DNA of 64,000 nt from Bacteroidota bacterium (GCA_021801605.1 JAJYXU010000062.1:1-64000), one strand, 5' to 3'; positions 17,146 to 25,586 are shown, counted from the first letter of the stretch. Program-made: numbers and translations. The notes: generated from the sequence alone by a model not told the origin.

Positions 17146-17478
17146 ATGGCAATAATGATAACAGACGAATGTATTAATTGTGGTGCATGTGAACCCGAAT
17201 GCCCTAATACGGCTATTTATGAAGGTGGCGCACAATGGAAATTAGCCGAAAAAAATTATGGCGAAGGTGAGGCAGCCCCCTCCGGCGCTGACGGATTTTT
17301 CTCCAAAGATTTTTTCTATATAGTTCCGGATAAATGTACCGAATGCAAAGGGTTCCATGATGAACCACAATGTGCCGCTGTTTGTCCGGTTGATTGCTGT
17401 ATCCCGGATCCTAAACATGTTGAAGATGAAGAGACTTTGTTAAAAAGAAAAGATTATTTAGATGGATTGGGAAGATAG
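17146..17478 (+). CDS. 2[4Fe-4S] ferredoxin (Chlorobi/Alvin-like)
   Basis: A 110-residue ferredoxin with strong ribosome-binding site AAGGAGG at about 17132-17138. The first cluster motif is [12 protein letters not shown] (residues 9-20). The second is [22 protein letters not shown], with the long spacing between the second and third cysteines seen in the Chlorobium/Allochromatium ferredoxin group. Between the motifs is an unusually long acidic insert ([20 protein letters not shown]). It is a soluble low-potential electron carrier. It is monocistronic: repeat DNA follows and a convergent gene is next. Confidence 0.93.
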   Translation: MAIMITDECINCGACEPECPNTAIYEGGAQWKLAEKNYGEGEAAPSGADGFFSKDFFYIVPDKCTECKGFHDEPQCAAVCPVDCCIPDPKHVEDEETLLKRKDYLDGLGR

Positions 17479-17518
17479 TTATTTGCAGTTAACTCTGTAG
17501 CGATTGACTTTTAATGTT

Positions 17519-17693
17519 ATAGAGGTTGTCTCAAGTAATTATTCAAATAAAAAATCTGCGAAAATCTGTTTACCCCGTGGAATAATATTTTTACCTTTTG
17601 TAATAAATTTAATTATCAATTATTCCACGGGGTGAATCTGTTTTTATCAGCGTTCTATTATTTAAAAAATTTTACTTATGAGACAACCTCTAT
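17519..17693. mobile_element. MITE-like element with 15-bp terminal inverted repeats and a nested second inverted repeat
   Basis: ATAGAGGTTGTCTCA (17519-17533) is perfectly inverted at 17679-17693, and the match extends into AGTAA with a 2-bp gap. Inside, ACCCCGTGGAATAAT (17572-17586) is perfectly inverted as ATTATTCCACGGGGT (17619-17633). The intervening arms carry AATCTGCGAAAATCTGTTT and ATCAGCGTTCTATTA, wording shared with other repeats in the window. There is no coding frame. The element lies between convergent genes, so it may also act as a terminator in both directions. It looks like one palindrome inserted inside another. Confidence 0.85.
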
Positions 17694-17709
17694 TGTTTTA
17701 GAAAGAATT

Positions 17710-18600
17710 CTACTTTGAAAATTTTATAAGAGCAGTTACCGGAAAATGATCTGAAGGATATTTGCCGTCATAGCTCGTTCTTATAATTTCAGATTGCTTT
17801 ACTTCAAAATGGTTCGATGTAAATATAAAATCAATCTTATCTCCGGTTGTATCTCCTTTAAATGAATTAAACGTTCCTTCATTCGTTTTCTTAACATTAA
17901 GTTTACGGTAGGTATCAATCATTCCTGAATCAAGAATTGTTTTAACTGCCGGGTTTTCATCACCGCAGTTAAAATCCCCTGTTAGAATAACCGGCAAAGT
18001 TTTATCAGAAATTCTTTTTATAAGCAGTAATGTACTTTTTTCGCGTGACGGCTGCGATTCATGATCTAGATGAACATTAAAGATGTAAAACGTTTTACCG
18101 GAAAGTTTATCAAACAAGCGAGCCCAGGTGCAAATACGTGTGATATTATTACCCCAACTTTTTGAAGCAATAATGTTTGGCGTATCCGAAAACCAGAATG
18201 TTCCGGCTGAATCAACATCGAACCTATCTCTTAAGTAAAAGATGGATGAATGTTCTCCTGCGGATTTTCCATCATCTCGCCCAACGCCTAAACAAGAATA
18301 TGCCGGCATTCGTTTAAGAAATTCGTCAATCTGAATTTGAAGCGCTTCCTGCAAACCGAGCAAATCCGGATTAAAATTATTAATTGTCCTCACAACATTT
18401 TCTTTTCTAAACTGCCAGCTATTTTCCCCGTCATTTGCGGTTCCATAACGGATATTAAAAGTCATTACTTTTAATTCTTTTTCCGATTGAGCCAGAGCCG
18501 GATTAACGATTAAACAATTTGACAGTAACGCTGTTGTAATCAGTACAACGGAAATCAAAGTAATTTGGTGAACAAATTCATTAATAGGTTTGTTGTTCAT
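17710..18600 (-). CDS. Secreted endonuclease/exonuclease/phosphatase-family protein
   Basis: Start ATG at 18600 is preferred to 18633 because AAGGA lies upstream at the right distance. The ~296-residue protein has an N-terminal hydrophobic export signal (ITLISVVLITTALLSN) and an EEP (DNase I-like) fold: LKVMTFNIRYGTANDGENSW, LGLQEALQIQIDEF, VHLDHESQPSREKS, VILTGDFNCGDENPAV and the terminal PSDHFPVTALI. The Glu, Asp/Asn and His residues of these motifs make the metal-dependent hydrolase site. Substrate could be a phosphodiester in a nucleic acid, lipid or inositol phosphate; no motif decides this. LLSNC is a poor lipobox, so I expect a soluble periplasmic or secreted form. Confidence 0.88.
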   Translation of the reverse strand: MNNKPINEFVHQITLISVVLITTALLSNCLIVNPALAQSEKELKVMTFNIRYGTANDGENSWQFRKENVVRTINNFNPDLLGLQEALQIQIDEFLKRMPAYSCLGVGRDDGKSAGEHSSIFYLRDRFDVDSAGTFWFSDTPNIIASKSWGNNITRICTWARLFDKLSGKTFYIFNVHLDHESQPSREKSTLLLIKRISDKTLPVILTGDFNCGDENPAVKTILDSGMIDTYRKLNVKKTNEGTFNSFKGDTTGDKIDFIFTSNHFEVKQSEIIRTSYDGKYPSDHFPVTALIKFSK

Positions 18601-18670
18601 AAAAATATCCTTACTTATTTGTAACTTTAACACAAAGATATCATTTTCAAAATAATCATAAAGTTAAAAG

Positions 18671-19519
18671 ATGAAAATTGGCAAATATGAATTACATGTT
18701 ATTGAAACCGGCTCGTTTGGGCTGGATGGCGGCGCTATGTTTGGAATCATACCTAAACCGCTATGGAATAAATTTAATCCGGCAGACGATCTTAATCGTG
18801 TAACATTGAACGCCCGGAACCTTTTGCTGGTTAACGGCTCTCGCAAAATTATGATAGACACCGGCATCGGAACAGATTGGGATGAGAAATTTGTGAAGAT
18901 ATACAGGTTGGATCAGACCGAAAACACATTAATCAAATCGTTTGATAAACTTGGAATTAAACCTGATGAAATTACCGATGTACTTTTAACGCATCTTCAT
19001 TTCGATCATACCGGCGGTTCTACAATTCTGGAAGATGAAAACTGGATACCGGCATTTCCAAACGCAAAGTATTATGTACAGAAAAAACATTTTGAGTGGG
19101 CAATAAATCCAACCGAGCGCGACCGTGGAAGTTTTATACAAAACCGTTTTATGCCGCTGCACAAAGAAGGTTTGCTTCACTTTGTTGACGGAGATGTTCC
19201 ATTTGATGATGAAATTGATTTTCTAACTGTTAACGGGCATACATCTTTTCAGCAGATGGTCAAAATTCATGATTCCTCTAATACAGTTCTCTACTGCGGA
19301 GATCTATTCCCGTTTACCTCGCACATTCCAATTCCTTATGTGATGGGATATGATTTGCAGCCGCTCGTCACTGTTCAAGAGAAGAAAAAAATTCTTCCTC
19401 AAGCTATTGAAGGTAATTGGAAATTATTTTTTGAACATGACCCTGAAGTTATAATGGCTACCGTTGCTGAATCCAATAAAAGATTTTCTGTTGATGAAGT
19501 TTATACAGAGATGATTTAA
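18671..19519 (+). CDS. Metallo-beta-lactamase-fold hydrolase
   Basis: A 282-residue MBL-fold protein with the metal motif LTHLHFDHTGG (HxHxDH) near residue 107, a downstream VNGHTSFQQM histidine near 190, and YCGDLFPFTSHI near 212. No signal peptide. The domain order and N-terminal GSFGLDGGAMFGIIPK resemble quinoprotein-relay/AHL-lactonase-like members, but the substrate cannot be assigned. The Rieske gene starts within its stop codon (1-bp overlap), so the two are co-translated and probably functionally linked. Confidence 0.88.
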   Translation: MKIGKYELHVIETGSFGLDGGAMFGIIPKPLWNKFNPADDLNRVTLNARNLLLVNGSRKIMIDTGIGTDWDEKFVKIYRLDQTENTLIKSFDKLGIKPDEITDVLLTHLHFDHTGGSTILEDENWIPAFPNAKYYVQKKHFEWAINPTERDRGSFIQNRFMPLHKEGLLHFVDGDVPFDDEIDFLTVNGHTSFQQMVKIHDSSNTVLYCGDLFPFTSHIPIPYVMGYDLQPLVTVQEKKKILPQAIEGNWKLFFEHDPEVIMATVAESNKRFSVDEVYTEMI

Positions 19520-19854
19520 TGAATGAACTTGACGGTTTCTTCAAGGTTTGCAAGTACTCAGATCTGAAAGAAAAGATAGGTAAAAGATTTTTTGTCAATG
19601 ATGTTGATATAGCTGTTTTCAAAGTTGATGGAGAAGTTTACGCTCTGAGCAATATGTGCATTCATCAAAAAGCGGCAATCATTTACGATGGTTTTATTGA
19701 AGATGGAAAAGTTGAATGCCCCGCGCATGGCTGGCAGTTCGAACTGAGCACCGGTAGAGTTCCAAATGGAATAGCGGGATTGGATTGTTACGAGGTGCAA
19801 ATTATTGATGATGATGTCTATCTAAAAGTATTTAAGAAAAAAATGAGATGGTAA
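19519..19854 (+). CDS. Rieske [2Fe-2S] ferredoxin
   Basis: A 111-residue single-domain Rieske protein. The cluster ligands are in CIHQKAAI (Cys-X-His, near residue 53) and CPAHGWQFELSTG (Cys-X2-His, near 74). No transmembrane helix or signal peptide, so it is a soluble electron carrier of the NirD / dioxygenase-ferredoxin kind. The sequence VDIAVFKVDGEVYALSNMC is the normal lead-in. Its 1-bp overlap with the upstream MBL gene suggests it serves that protein or a partner oxygenase or reductase not seen nearby. Confidence 0.92.
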   Translation: MNELDGFFKVCKYSDLKEKIGKRFFVNDVDIAVFKVDGEVYALSNMCIHQKAAIIYDGFIEDGKVECPAHGWQFELSTGRVPNGIAGLDCYEVQIIDDDVYLKVFKKKMRW

Positions 19855-19860
19855 TTGATC

Positions 19861-19927
19861 CTTTACCTCCTTTGCGAAATCCTTTGCGTTCTTAGCGCTT
19901 AAAAGCTTAAACGTAAAGAGCGCAAAG
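19861..19927. repeat. Dispersed palindromic repeat (CTTTGCGTTCTTAGCGCTTAA / ...CGCAAAG)
   Basis: CCTTTGCGTTCTTAGCGCTT is followed after a short loop by AAGCTTAAACGTAAAGAGCG and CAAAG, so the unit is an imperfect palindrome. It shares its wording with repeats at 10962-11018 and 20696-20776. It sits between the Rieske gene and the toxin-antitoxin pair. Confidence 0.75.
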
Positions 19928-20001
19928 TTTATGCTTGAAAATGAAGGGAAAGTTGGGGAAATTGAAATAGGTTTTTATGAAATGATTTATTAGGTGATTA
20001 T

Positions 20002-20292
20002 ATGAGTAAATCAGAATTGATCAATACATTAACAGAGTTAAACAAAGAAACCAGAACAAAATATAAAAGCAGAATTATCGGTCTGTTCGGTTCCCATGCA
20101 CGCGGAGAGGAGAACGACAAAAGCGATATTGATCTGCTGATCGAAAAAGAAAGCGGAATTACAATCTTTGATCTTGCAGCAATGAAAATTTTTCTCGAAG
20201 AAAAGCTTAATGCTTCTGTTGATATCGTAACAACATCCGCTTTGAGAGAAGAAATCAAACCTTATGTTATGAATGATCTGATTTATATATGA
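20002..20292 (+). CDS. mntA: MNT-type nucleotidyltransferase, antitoxin of a HEPN/MNT module (MntA-like)
   Basis: A 96-residue minimal nucleotidyltransferase. The signature is GLFGSHARGEENDKSDIDLLIE (GS...x(9)D.D) near residues 27-48. In HEPN/MNT modules this protein neutralises HepT by adding nucleotides (AMPylation) to a tyrosine next to the HEPN active site. Its stop codon overlaps the HEPN gene by 4 bp, the standard arrangement. Flanking repeats on both sides (19861-19927, 20696-20776) suggest the module arrived as a cassette. Confidence 0.9.
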   Translation: MSKSELINTLTELNKETRTKYKSRIIGLFGSHARGEENDKSDIDLLIEKESGITIFDLAAMKIFLEEKLNASVDIVTTSALREEIKPYVMNDLIYI

Positions 20293-20630
20293 GAGATCAA
20301 AAACTTTTTCTTAAAGATATTCTAAATGCTTCTGTTGCCATACAAAAATTTACAGAAGGATTTAACTACGAAAGCTTTTGCGATGATGATAAAACTGTAA
20401 GCGCTGTCATCAAAAAATTAGAGATTATTGGAGAAGCTTCCAAAAAAATACCGTCGGAAATAACCTATGCAAATCCGCAAGTACCATGGAAAGAAATGGC
20501 AGGGATGAGAGATATTTTGATTCACTCCTACTTCGGTACAGAATTGGAAGCTGTCTGGAACGCAGTACAGATTTCTATTCCTACTCTTATAAATCAAATT
20601 GATACTATAATAAAAAGATTAGAAAATTAA
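20289..20630 (+). CDS. hepT: HEPN-domain toxin (HepT-like, DUF86)
   Basis: A 113-residue DUF86 protein. The RNase motif R-x4-H is present in MRDILIHSYFGTE, residues ~72-84, along with the family's opening IEKLEIIGEASKKIP-like stretch (VIKKLEIIGEASKKIPSE). HepT proteins cleave RNA, often tRNA, when free of their partner MNT protein. It overlaps that partner by 4 bp. The pair looks intact and is likely an active type VII-like toxin-antitoxin system. Confidence 0.9.
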   Translation: MRDQKLFLKDILNASVAIQKFTEGFNYESFCDDDKTVSAVIKKLEIIGEASKKIPSEITYANPQVPWKEMAGMRDILIHSYFGTELEAVWNAVQISIPTLINQIDTIIKRLEN

Positions 20631-20695
20631 TTTCTTTTCTCTTTTAGAACGTGAAATCGTTCGAACTGTTGAGATGTGATTTGTATTGTTCTGTG

Positions 20696-20776
20696 TTCTT
20701 AGCGAAATCTTTGCGTTTCTTTTGCGTGCTTTGCGAGAAACAATTCCACGCAAAGACTTCGCCAAGACCGCAAAGG
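20696..20776. repeat. Dispersed palindromic repeat (TTCTTAGCGAAATCTTTGCG / CGCAAAGACTTCGCCAAGA)
   Basis: GTTCTTAGCGAAATCTTTGC and its imperfect complement GCAAAGACTTCGCCAAGAC enclose TTTCTTTTGCGTGCTTTGCG. The end CGCAAAGG touches the start of queG (ATG 20781), so the apparent ribosome-binding site AAAGGA is part of the repeat. Same family as 10962-11018 and 19861-19927. Confidence 0.78.
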
Positions 20777-20780
20777 ATTT

Positions 20781-21755
20781 ATGAAAATATCTAACCAAAT
20801 AGTAATTGAAAAAGCGAAAGAACTTGGATTTGATCTTGTCGGTTTTACATCTGCGCAAACTCTCCCAAATGAAACAGAACATTTGAAAGAATGGCTTGCC
20901 AAAGGTTATCACGCTTCAATGGATTACATGACACGCAACATTGAAAAACGATTCGATATTAAAGACATTTTACCTAACGCACGCAGTGTAATTTCTCTTG
21001 CAATGAATTACTACACCGACCATCATCACACAATTGAATCAAACATATCAGACGGATATGGAAAAGTATCAAGATATGCGTGGGGAAAAGATTATCATAT
21101 TATTATTTGGGAAAAACTTGCGCTGTTTGAAACAGAACTGCGAAAAATCGATCCGGCTTTTGAATGTTTGACTTATGTGGATACCGGTCCCGTTATGGAT
21201 AAAGTCTGGGCAGAACGTGCGGGAATTGGCTGGCTTGGAAAACACACAAACATAATTACACGCGCTATGGGGAGTTGGGTTTTCCTTTCAACGGTTATTA
21301 CTAATTATGAATTTGAATACAACAAACCAGTGGCAGACTACTGCGGCTCTTGTATAGCTTGTATTGATGCTTGCCCGACAAAAGCTATTGTGAATGAATA
21401 TCTTGTTGATGCAAACAAATGTATTTCATTCTTGACGATTGAGAATAAAGGAGAGATCCCGGCAGCGTTCAAAAATCAATTTGATGATTGGATCTTCGGT
21501 TGCGATATATGTCAGGATGTTTGTCCTTGGAATAAAAAATTTTCTATTCAAACAGACAAAAAAGAATTTGAACCGGCAGGCAATAAAGAAATTTCTCTAA
21601 ATGAGGTTAAGGAAATGACTCCGGAAATATTCAAGCAAAGATTTGAAACGAGTCCTATCAAACGGGCAAAGTTGTGGGGATTGAAAAGAAATGCGAACTT
21701 TCTTTCACCGCAGAGACACAGAGGCGTGAATCCAATAGACAATAATCCCATCTAA
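20781..21755 (+). CDS. queG: Epoxyqueuosine reductase QueG, with a repeat-derived C-terminus
   Basis: A 324-residue cobalamin- and 4Fe-4S-dependent enzyme that reduces epoxyqueuosine to queuosine in tRNA. Landmarks are YARNIEKR-like MDYMTRNIEKRFD, YVDTGPVMDKVWAERAGIGWLGKHTN (near residue 132) and two ferredoxin motifs, CGSCIACIDACPTKAI (near 191) and CDICQDVCPWNKK (near 241). The usual end is GLKRNA plus a short helix. Here, after GLKRNANF, the text LSPQRHRGVNPIDN is encoded by the CACCGCAGAGACACAGAGG repeat (21701-21726), so the native C-terminus has been replaced. The catalytic part is complete. Confidence 0.93.
   Translation: MKISNQIVIEKAKELGFDLVGFTSAQTLPNETEHLKEWLAKGYHASMDYMTRNIEKRFDIKDILPNARSVISLAMNYYTDHHHTIESNISDGYGKVSRYAWGKDYHIIIWEKLALFETELRKIDPAFECLTYVDTGPVMDKVWAERAGIGWLGKHTNIITRAMGSWVFLSTVITNYEFEYNKPVADYCGSCIACIDACPTKAIVNEYLVDANKCISFLTIENKGEIPAAFKNQFDDWIFGCDICQDVCPWNKKFSIQTDKKEFEPAGNKEISLNEVKEMTPEIFKQRFETSPIKRAKLWGLKRNANFLSPQRHRGVNPIDNNPI
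21701..21726. repeat. Repeat fragment forming the 3' end of queG
   Basis: TCTTTCACCGCAGAGACACA plus GAGGCG lies inside the last codons of queG. The complementary wording (TCTGTGTCTCTGCGGTGAAA) is at about 39600-39620, and related phrases occur at 10990-11010. It is translated as LSPQRHRG. Confidence 0.8.
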
Positions 21756-21816
21756 TAATTATCATAATTCATGTTGTTTAGGTAATTTTGTTCAGAAAAA
21801 TTTTGGAGATAAATTA

Positions 21817-22767
21817 ATGTCTGACAATCATCACAAAGTAATTATTATTGGTTCTGGACCGGCAGGTTTAACCGCCGCACTATATACATCCCGTGCAAAT
21901 CTTAATCCGGTTGTATTTGAAGGAATGCAGCCCGGCGGACAATTAACTATTACAACAGAAGTAGAAAACTTTCCCGGTTTCGAGCATGGAATTCAAGGTC
22001 CGGAATTGATGGATATTATGCGAAAACAGGTTCAGCGGTTTGGTGCACAATGCTTTTTCAAAAATGTAACCGAGGTTGATTTTTCGAAACGTCCGTTTGT
22101 TGTTAAAGCAGAAAATGAAATTTATACAGCAGATTCTGTGATCATTTCAACCGGTGCTTCTGCAAAACTTCTTAACATAGAAAGTGAGAAGAAATTTATG
22201 GGTTACGGCGTATCTGCGTGCGCTACTTGCGACGGTTTTTTCTTCAAAGGTTTGAAAGTGCTTGTAGTCGGCGGCGGAGATACAGCATTCGAAGAAGCAT
22301 CTTATCTAACAAAGTTTGCTTCGGAAGTTACGCTTATTCATCGCCGTGAAGAATTCCGCGCTTCAAAAATTATGATTGAACGCGCTCAGAAAAATCCTAA
22401 AGTAAAATTTATTACCAATGCAGTAATAAAAGAAGTCTTGGGTAAAGAAGAGAACGGTAAAAAATTTGTTACAGGCGCTCTTCTTCAAAATACAAAAGAC
22501 GGTTCAACCCGGGAAGTTCCGGCAGATGGAATCTTCATAGCAATTGGTCATCAACCAAACACTTCATTGTTCAAAGGGGCTTTGGACATGGACGAAACTG
22601 GTTACTTGATGGTAAAGCCGGGAACGACTAAAACAAATATTGAAGGTGTCTTTGCTGCGGGAGACGTTGCTGATAAAACTTATCGTCAAGCAATTACTGC
22701 TGCCGGAAGCGGTTGTATGGCGGCTATTGATTCACAACATTGGCTTGAAGAACACGAACTTGCTTAA
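21817..22767 (+). CDS. trxB: Thioredoxin reductase
   Basis: A 316-residue flavoprotein that reduces thioredoxin with NADPH. FAD-binding IIIGSGPAGLTAALYTSRA (residues 8-26), the redox disulfide CATCDG (near residue 140), NAD(P)-binding VVGGGDTAFEEASYL (near 155) and the C-terminal FAD motif VFAAGDVADKTYRQAITAAG (near 285) are all present. The start ATG 21817 follows TTTGGAGATAAATTA, with GGAG about 9 bp away. It is monocistronic and flanked by repeats. Confidence 0.96.
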   Translation: MSDNHHKVIIIGSGPAGLTAALYTSRANLNPVVFEGMQPGGQLTITTEVENFPGFEHGIQGPELMDIMRKQVQRFGAQCFFKNVTEVDFSKRPFVVKAENEIYTADSVIISTGASAKLLNIESEKKFMGYGVSACATCDGFFFKGLKVLVVGGGDTAFEEASYLTKFASEVTLIHRREEFRASKIMIERAQKNPKVKFITNAVIKEVLGKEENGKKFVTGALLQNTKDGSTREVPADGIFIAIGHQPNTSLFKGALDMDETGYLMVKPGTTKTNIEGVFAAGDVADKTYRQAITAAGSGCMAAIDSQHWLEEHELA

Positions 22768-22826
22768 AATATTTTTGAATCTCATAAAAACTTTACTAAG
22801 AAGTTGAACAGCATGTCGCATTAATA

Positions 22827-22921
22827 TTTGTAGAGACTTCATTATTTGTAGAGACTTCATTTATGAAGTCTCGCTTTTTAGTGAGACTCGATAAATCGAG
22901 TCTCTACAATCGAGTCTCTAC
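22827..22921. repeat. Palindromic repeat of GTAGAGACTTCATTTATGAAGTCTC / GAGACTCGATAAATCGAGTCTCTAC words
   Basis: TTTGTAGAGACTTCATTATT is repeated directly, then ACTTCATTTATGAAGTCTC forms a hairpin, then GAGACTCGATAAATCGAGTC forms a second one, and CGAGTCTCTAC is repeated once more. The whole block is a set of direct and inverted copies of GTAGAGACT / AGTCTCTAC. It lies 66 bp ahead of era and could form alternative hairpins in a leader transcript. Confidence 0.88.
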
Positions 22922-22987
22922 GTGTTCCTTCAATTAGCGTATCAGCCATACTTTCGATATTTTGCATCCACAATAAAAAAGAAAAAC

Positions 22988-23896
22988 ATGTCACATAAAT
23001 CGGGCTTTGTTTCAATCGTAGGTAAACCAAACGTTGGTAAATCAACATTGATGAACGCACTTATCGGAGAAAGACTTTCTATAATTACAAGCAAACCTCA
23101 AACAACACGTAAAAAAATTCTTGGAATTCTTTCTACAGAGAATTACCAAATTATCTTTCAAGATACACCGGGCATTCTTAATCCGGAATACCTTTTGCAA
23201 GAGAGAATGCTTGAATATGTTTATCAATCTGTAAAAGATTCCGAATTAATTTTGTTCATAATAGATATAAGCGCAGATCCAACTGGTGCTCAAACTCTTT
23301 CCGATGAACGGGTTGCAAAAATTTTTGAGAATACTCAGTTAAAAAAGATTTTGCTGATTAATAAAATTGATCTGTCGAATCAAAATGTTGTTGAAAGTTT
23401 GATAAAAGATCTATCGGCAAAAGGAATTTTCGAGAAGATAATTCCGATTTCTGCTTCCGAAGGATTTAATCTTTCTTCGGTTACAGAATCAATTCTTGAG
23501 TTCCTTCCTGAACATCCTAAATATTATCCCGATGATCAGTTGAGCGATGAAAACGAACGGTTCTTTGTCTCCGAAATCATTCGTGAAAAAGTTTTTGAAA
23601 GATACCGAGATGAAATTCCTTACAGCACGGAAGTTACTATTGCCGAATATAAAGAACGCGAGAATGCTAAAGATTTTATAAGTGCGGAAATTATCGTAGA
23701 GAAAGAAACTCAGAAACCGATTATTATTGGCAATAAGGGGGAAGCAATAAAAATTTTAGGTCAAGAAGCCCGCGAAGCAATTGAAAAATTCTTACATCAC
23801 GAAGTTTATCTTGAACTGCGCGTAAAAGTACGTGAGAAGTGGCGTTCAAATCCGAATATGTTAAAAAGTTTTGGTTATAAAGCGGATGATAAATAA
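22988..23896 (+). CDS. era: GTPase Era
   Basis: A 302-residue 16S-rRNA-processing GTPase. ATG 22988 is chosen because the protein then begins MSHKSGFVSIVGKPNVGKST, the usual Era start; the longer frame from 22922 runs through repeat DNA. G motifs: GKPNVGKST (P-loop), QTTRKK (switch I), DTPGIL (DxxG), NKID (NKxD). The C-terminal KH domain includes VEKETQKPIIIGNKGEAIKILG. The next gene overlaps its 3' end by 11 bp, starting a long run of overlapping genes. Confidence 0.96.
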   Translation: MSHKSGFVSIVGKPNVGKSTLMNALIGERLSIITSKPQTTRKKILGILSTENYQIIFQDTPGILNPEYLLQERMLEYVYQSVKDSELILFIIDISADPTGAQTLSDERVAKIFENTQLKKILLINKIDLSNQNVVESLIKDLSAKGIFEKIIPISASEGFNLSSVTESILEFLPEHPKYYPDDQLSDENERFFVSEIIREKVFERYRDEIPYSTEVTIAEYKERENAKDFISAEIIVEKETQKPIIIGNKGEAIKILGQEAREAIEKFLHHEVYLELRVKVREKWRSNPNMLKSFGYKADDK

Positions 23897-24839
23897 CCCC
23901 ACTCAAAAAACTTCCAGTAAATATTTTGGCGAGGGTGCTCTTCTTTTAATGACGATTCTCTGGGGCGGAACATTCGTAATCGTTAAAGAATCTCTTAACG
24001 ATATCTCCATGATGCTTTTCATTGCTTTCCGATTTGGAATTGCTGCTTCAATTCTGGCTATAATTATAACCATTAGAAAAACTAAAATTGATTTAAAATC
24101 TATTTTGCCGGGAATGTTTCTCGGTTTATTTCTTTTTCTCGGATTCTTTACACAAACCATCGGACTCAAACATACATCAGCCACCAAATCCGGATTTCTG
24201 ACCGGATCTTTAGTTGTAATGGTTCCGATATTTCAAATGATTATCGAGAAAAAACTTCCATCAAAAGGTTCGATGATTGGAACTCTTTTAGTCTTTTTAG
24301 GAATAGTTTTTTTATCAAGCGGCGGAACATCAATAAAAGATTTTCTTAGCGAGCTTGGAGCTAACTTTAATTTTGGAGATGGGCTAACAATAGTCTGTGC
24401 TGCTTTTTTCGCAGTCCATGTTGTTTATATTGATGTCATCTCACTGAAAAATCATTATTGGACAATTCTTCTTATGCAGATTTCCACCGTCTCTATTCTT
24501 AGTTTTATCGCCGCATTTCTCTTCTCTGGAATTTCTATTGAGTCGCTTCACGTCTCTTTTACAAAATATTTGATTTTCGGATTGCTCTATACTTCACTGC
24601 TTGCAACACTTTTCAACATCGGACTTCAAACAAAATTCCAGAAAGTAGTAAGTCCTACAAAAGCAGGAATCATTTATTCATTCGAACCGATATTTGCTGC
24701 AATCTTTGCATTCTTTTTACTCAGTGAGAAAATTAGTAACTTTAGTTTGGTAGGAAGTGTACTGATTTTTTTCGGTTTAATTGTTTCTGAAGTGTTTGAT
24801 TCATTCTTCGAAAAGAAAACAAAAAATGAAACGGGCTGA
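23886..24839 (+). CDS. EamA-family drug/metabolite transporter
   Basis: A ~317-residue membrane protein with ten predicted hydrophobic helices in two EamA repeats. The first repeat is marked by ALLLMTILWGGTFVIVKESL and TSATKSGFLTGSLVVMVP; the second by FQKVVSPTKAGIIYSFEPIF and AIFAFFLLSEKIS. Likely an inner-membrane exporter of small metabolites; substrate unknown. ATG 23886 lies inside the last codons of era, so translation is coupled. Confidence 0.9.
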   Translation: MINNPTQKTSSKYFGEGALLLMTILWGGTFVIVKESLNDISMMLFIAFRFGIAASILAIIITIRKTKIDLKSILPGMFLGLFLFLGFFTQTIGLKHTSATKSGFLTGSLVVMVPIFQMIIEKKLPSKGSMIGTLLVFLGIVFLSSGGTSIKDFLSELGANFNFGDGLTIVCAAFFAVHVVYIDVISLKNHYWTILLMQISTVSILSFIAAFLFSGISIESLHVSFTKYLIFGLLYTSLLATLFNIGLQTKFQKVVSPTKAGIIYSFEPIFAAIFAFFLLSEKISNFSLVGSVLIFFGLIVSEVFDSFFEKKTKNETG

Positions 24840-25098
24840 AATTTTAGTAAACGGTCTTGTGCAAGGAGTTGGATTCAGATATTTTGTGGTTAGACTTGCT
24901 GAGGAATTTGGATTGAAAGGTTATACAAAAAATTTATTCAGCGGAGAAGTTTATACCGTTGTAGAAGGTGAAGATGCAATGATCGAAGAATTTTTCAATA
25001 AAATAAAGATTGGTCCTTCACATGCACATATAAAAAATACATCAATAAAGTGGAGCGATTCAAAAAATGAGTTCACTAAATTTGAGGTTCGGTATTGA
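24826..25098 (+). CDS. acyP: Acylphosphatase
   Basis: A 90-residue acylphosphatase. The phosphate-binding loop VQGVGFRYFVVR (residues 12-23) contains the catalytic Arg, and GYTKNLFSGEVYTVVEGED carries the catalytic Asn. ATG 24826 lies within the end of the EamA gene (14-bp overlap). It hydrolyses acyl phosphates such as carbamoyl phosphate or acetyl phosphate in the cytoplasm. Confidence 0.95.
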   Translation: MKRAEILVNGLVQGVGFRYFVVRLAEEFGLKGYTKNLFSGEVYTVVEGEDAMIEEFFNKIKIGPSHAHIKNTSIKWSDSKNEFTKFEVRY

Positions 25099-25586
25099 GC
25101 GCACAATTTAAAATTGGTTTTGGTTACGATGTCCATTCATTTTCACCCGACCGTAAATTAATTCTTGGCGGAGTTGAAATTCCTTCCGATAAAGGATTAC
25201 TTGGACATTCCGACGCCGATGTTCTTCTTCATGCAGTATGCGACGCCATTCTTGGCGCTCTTGCGCTCGGCGATATTGGTAAGCATTTTCCTAATACCGA
25301 TCCGAAATATAAAGATGCCGACAGTAAACAATTGTTGAACCATGTATTTTATTTGATGAATGATTTTCATTACGAAATCGGGAATGTTGATTCTACTGTT
25401 CTTCTTGAAGAACCAAAACTTTCTATCTTTATCCCTGAGATGAGAAAAGTTATAGCTAACATTTTAAATGTAGATGTTGATCATATCTCGATCAAAGCAA
25501 CTACGGCAGAAAAATTAGGTTTTGTTGGTCGTCAAGAAGGTTGTGCCGCCCATGCAGTTGTTCTTCTAACTAAAAAAGATAAATAA
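25095..25586 (+). CDS. ispF: 2-C-methyl-D-erythritol 2,4-cyclodiphosphate synthase
   Basis: A 163-residue MEP-pathway enzyme. The metal and substrate motifs GYDVHSF (residues 9-15), GHSDADVLLHAVCDAILGAL (near 35-54) and the GDIGKHFPNTDP loop are present, as is the C-terminal KATTAEKLGFVGRQEGCAAHA. The start is TTG 25095, overlapping the acyP stop. It makes the cyclic precursor of isoprenoids from CDP-ME-2-phosphate. The other MEP genes are elsewhere. Confidence 0.96.
   Translation: MSAQFKIGFGYDVHSFSPDRKLILGGVEIPSDKGLLGHSDADVLLHAVCDAILGALALGDIGKHFPNTDPKYKDADSKQLLNHVFYLMNDFHYEIGNVDSTVLLEEPKLSIFIPEMRKVIANILNVDVDHISIKATTAEKLGFVGRQEGCAAHAVVLLTKKDK

Noticed and set aside
22827-22921. Possible CRISPR array because of repeated AGAGACTTC words
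   Set aside because: The copies are mixed direct and inverted words without regular spacing or unique spacers, and no cas genes are present.
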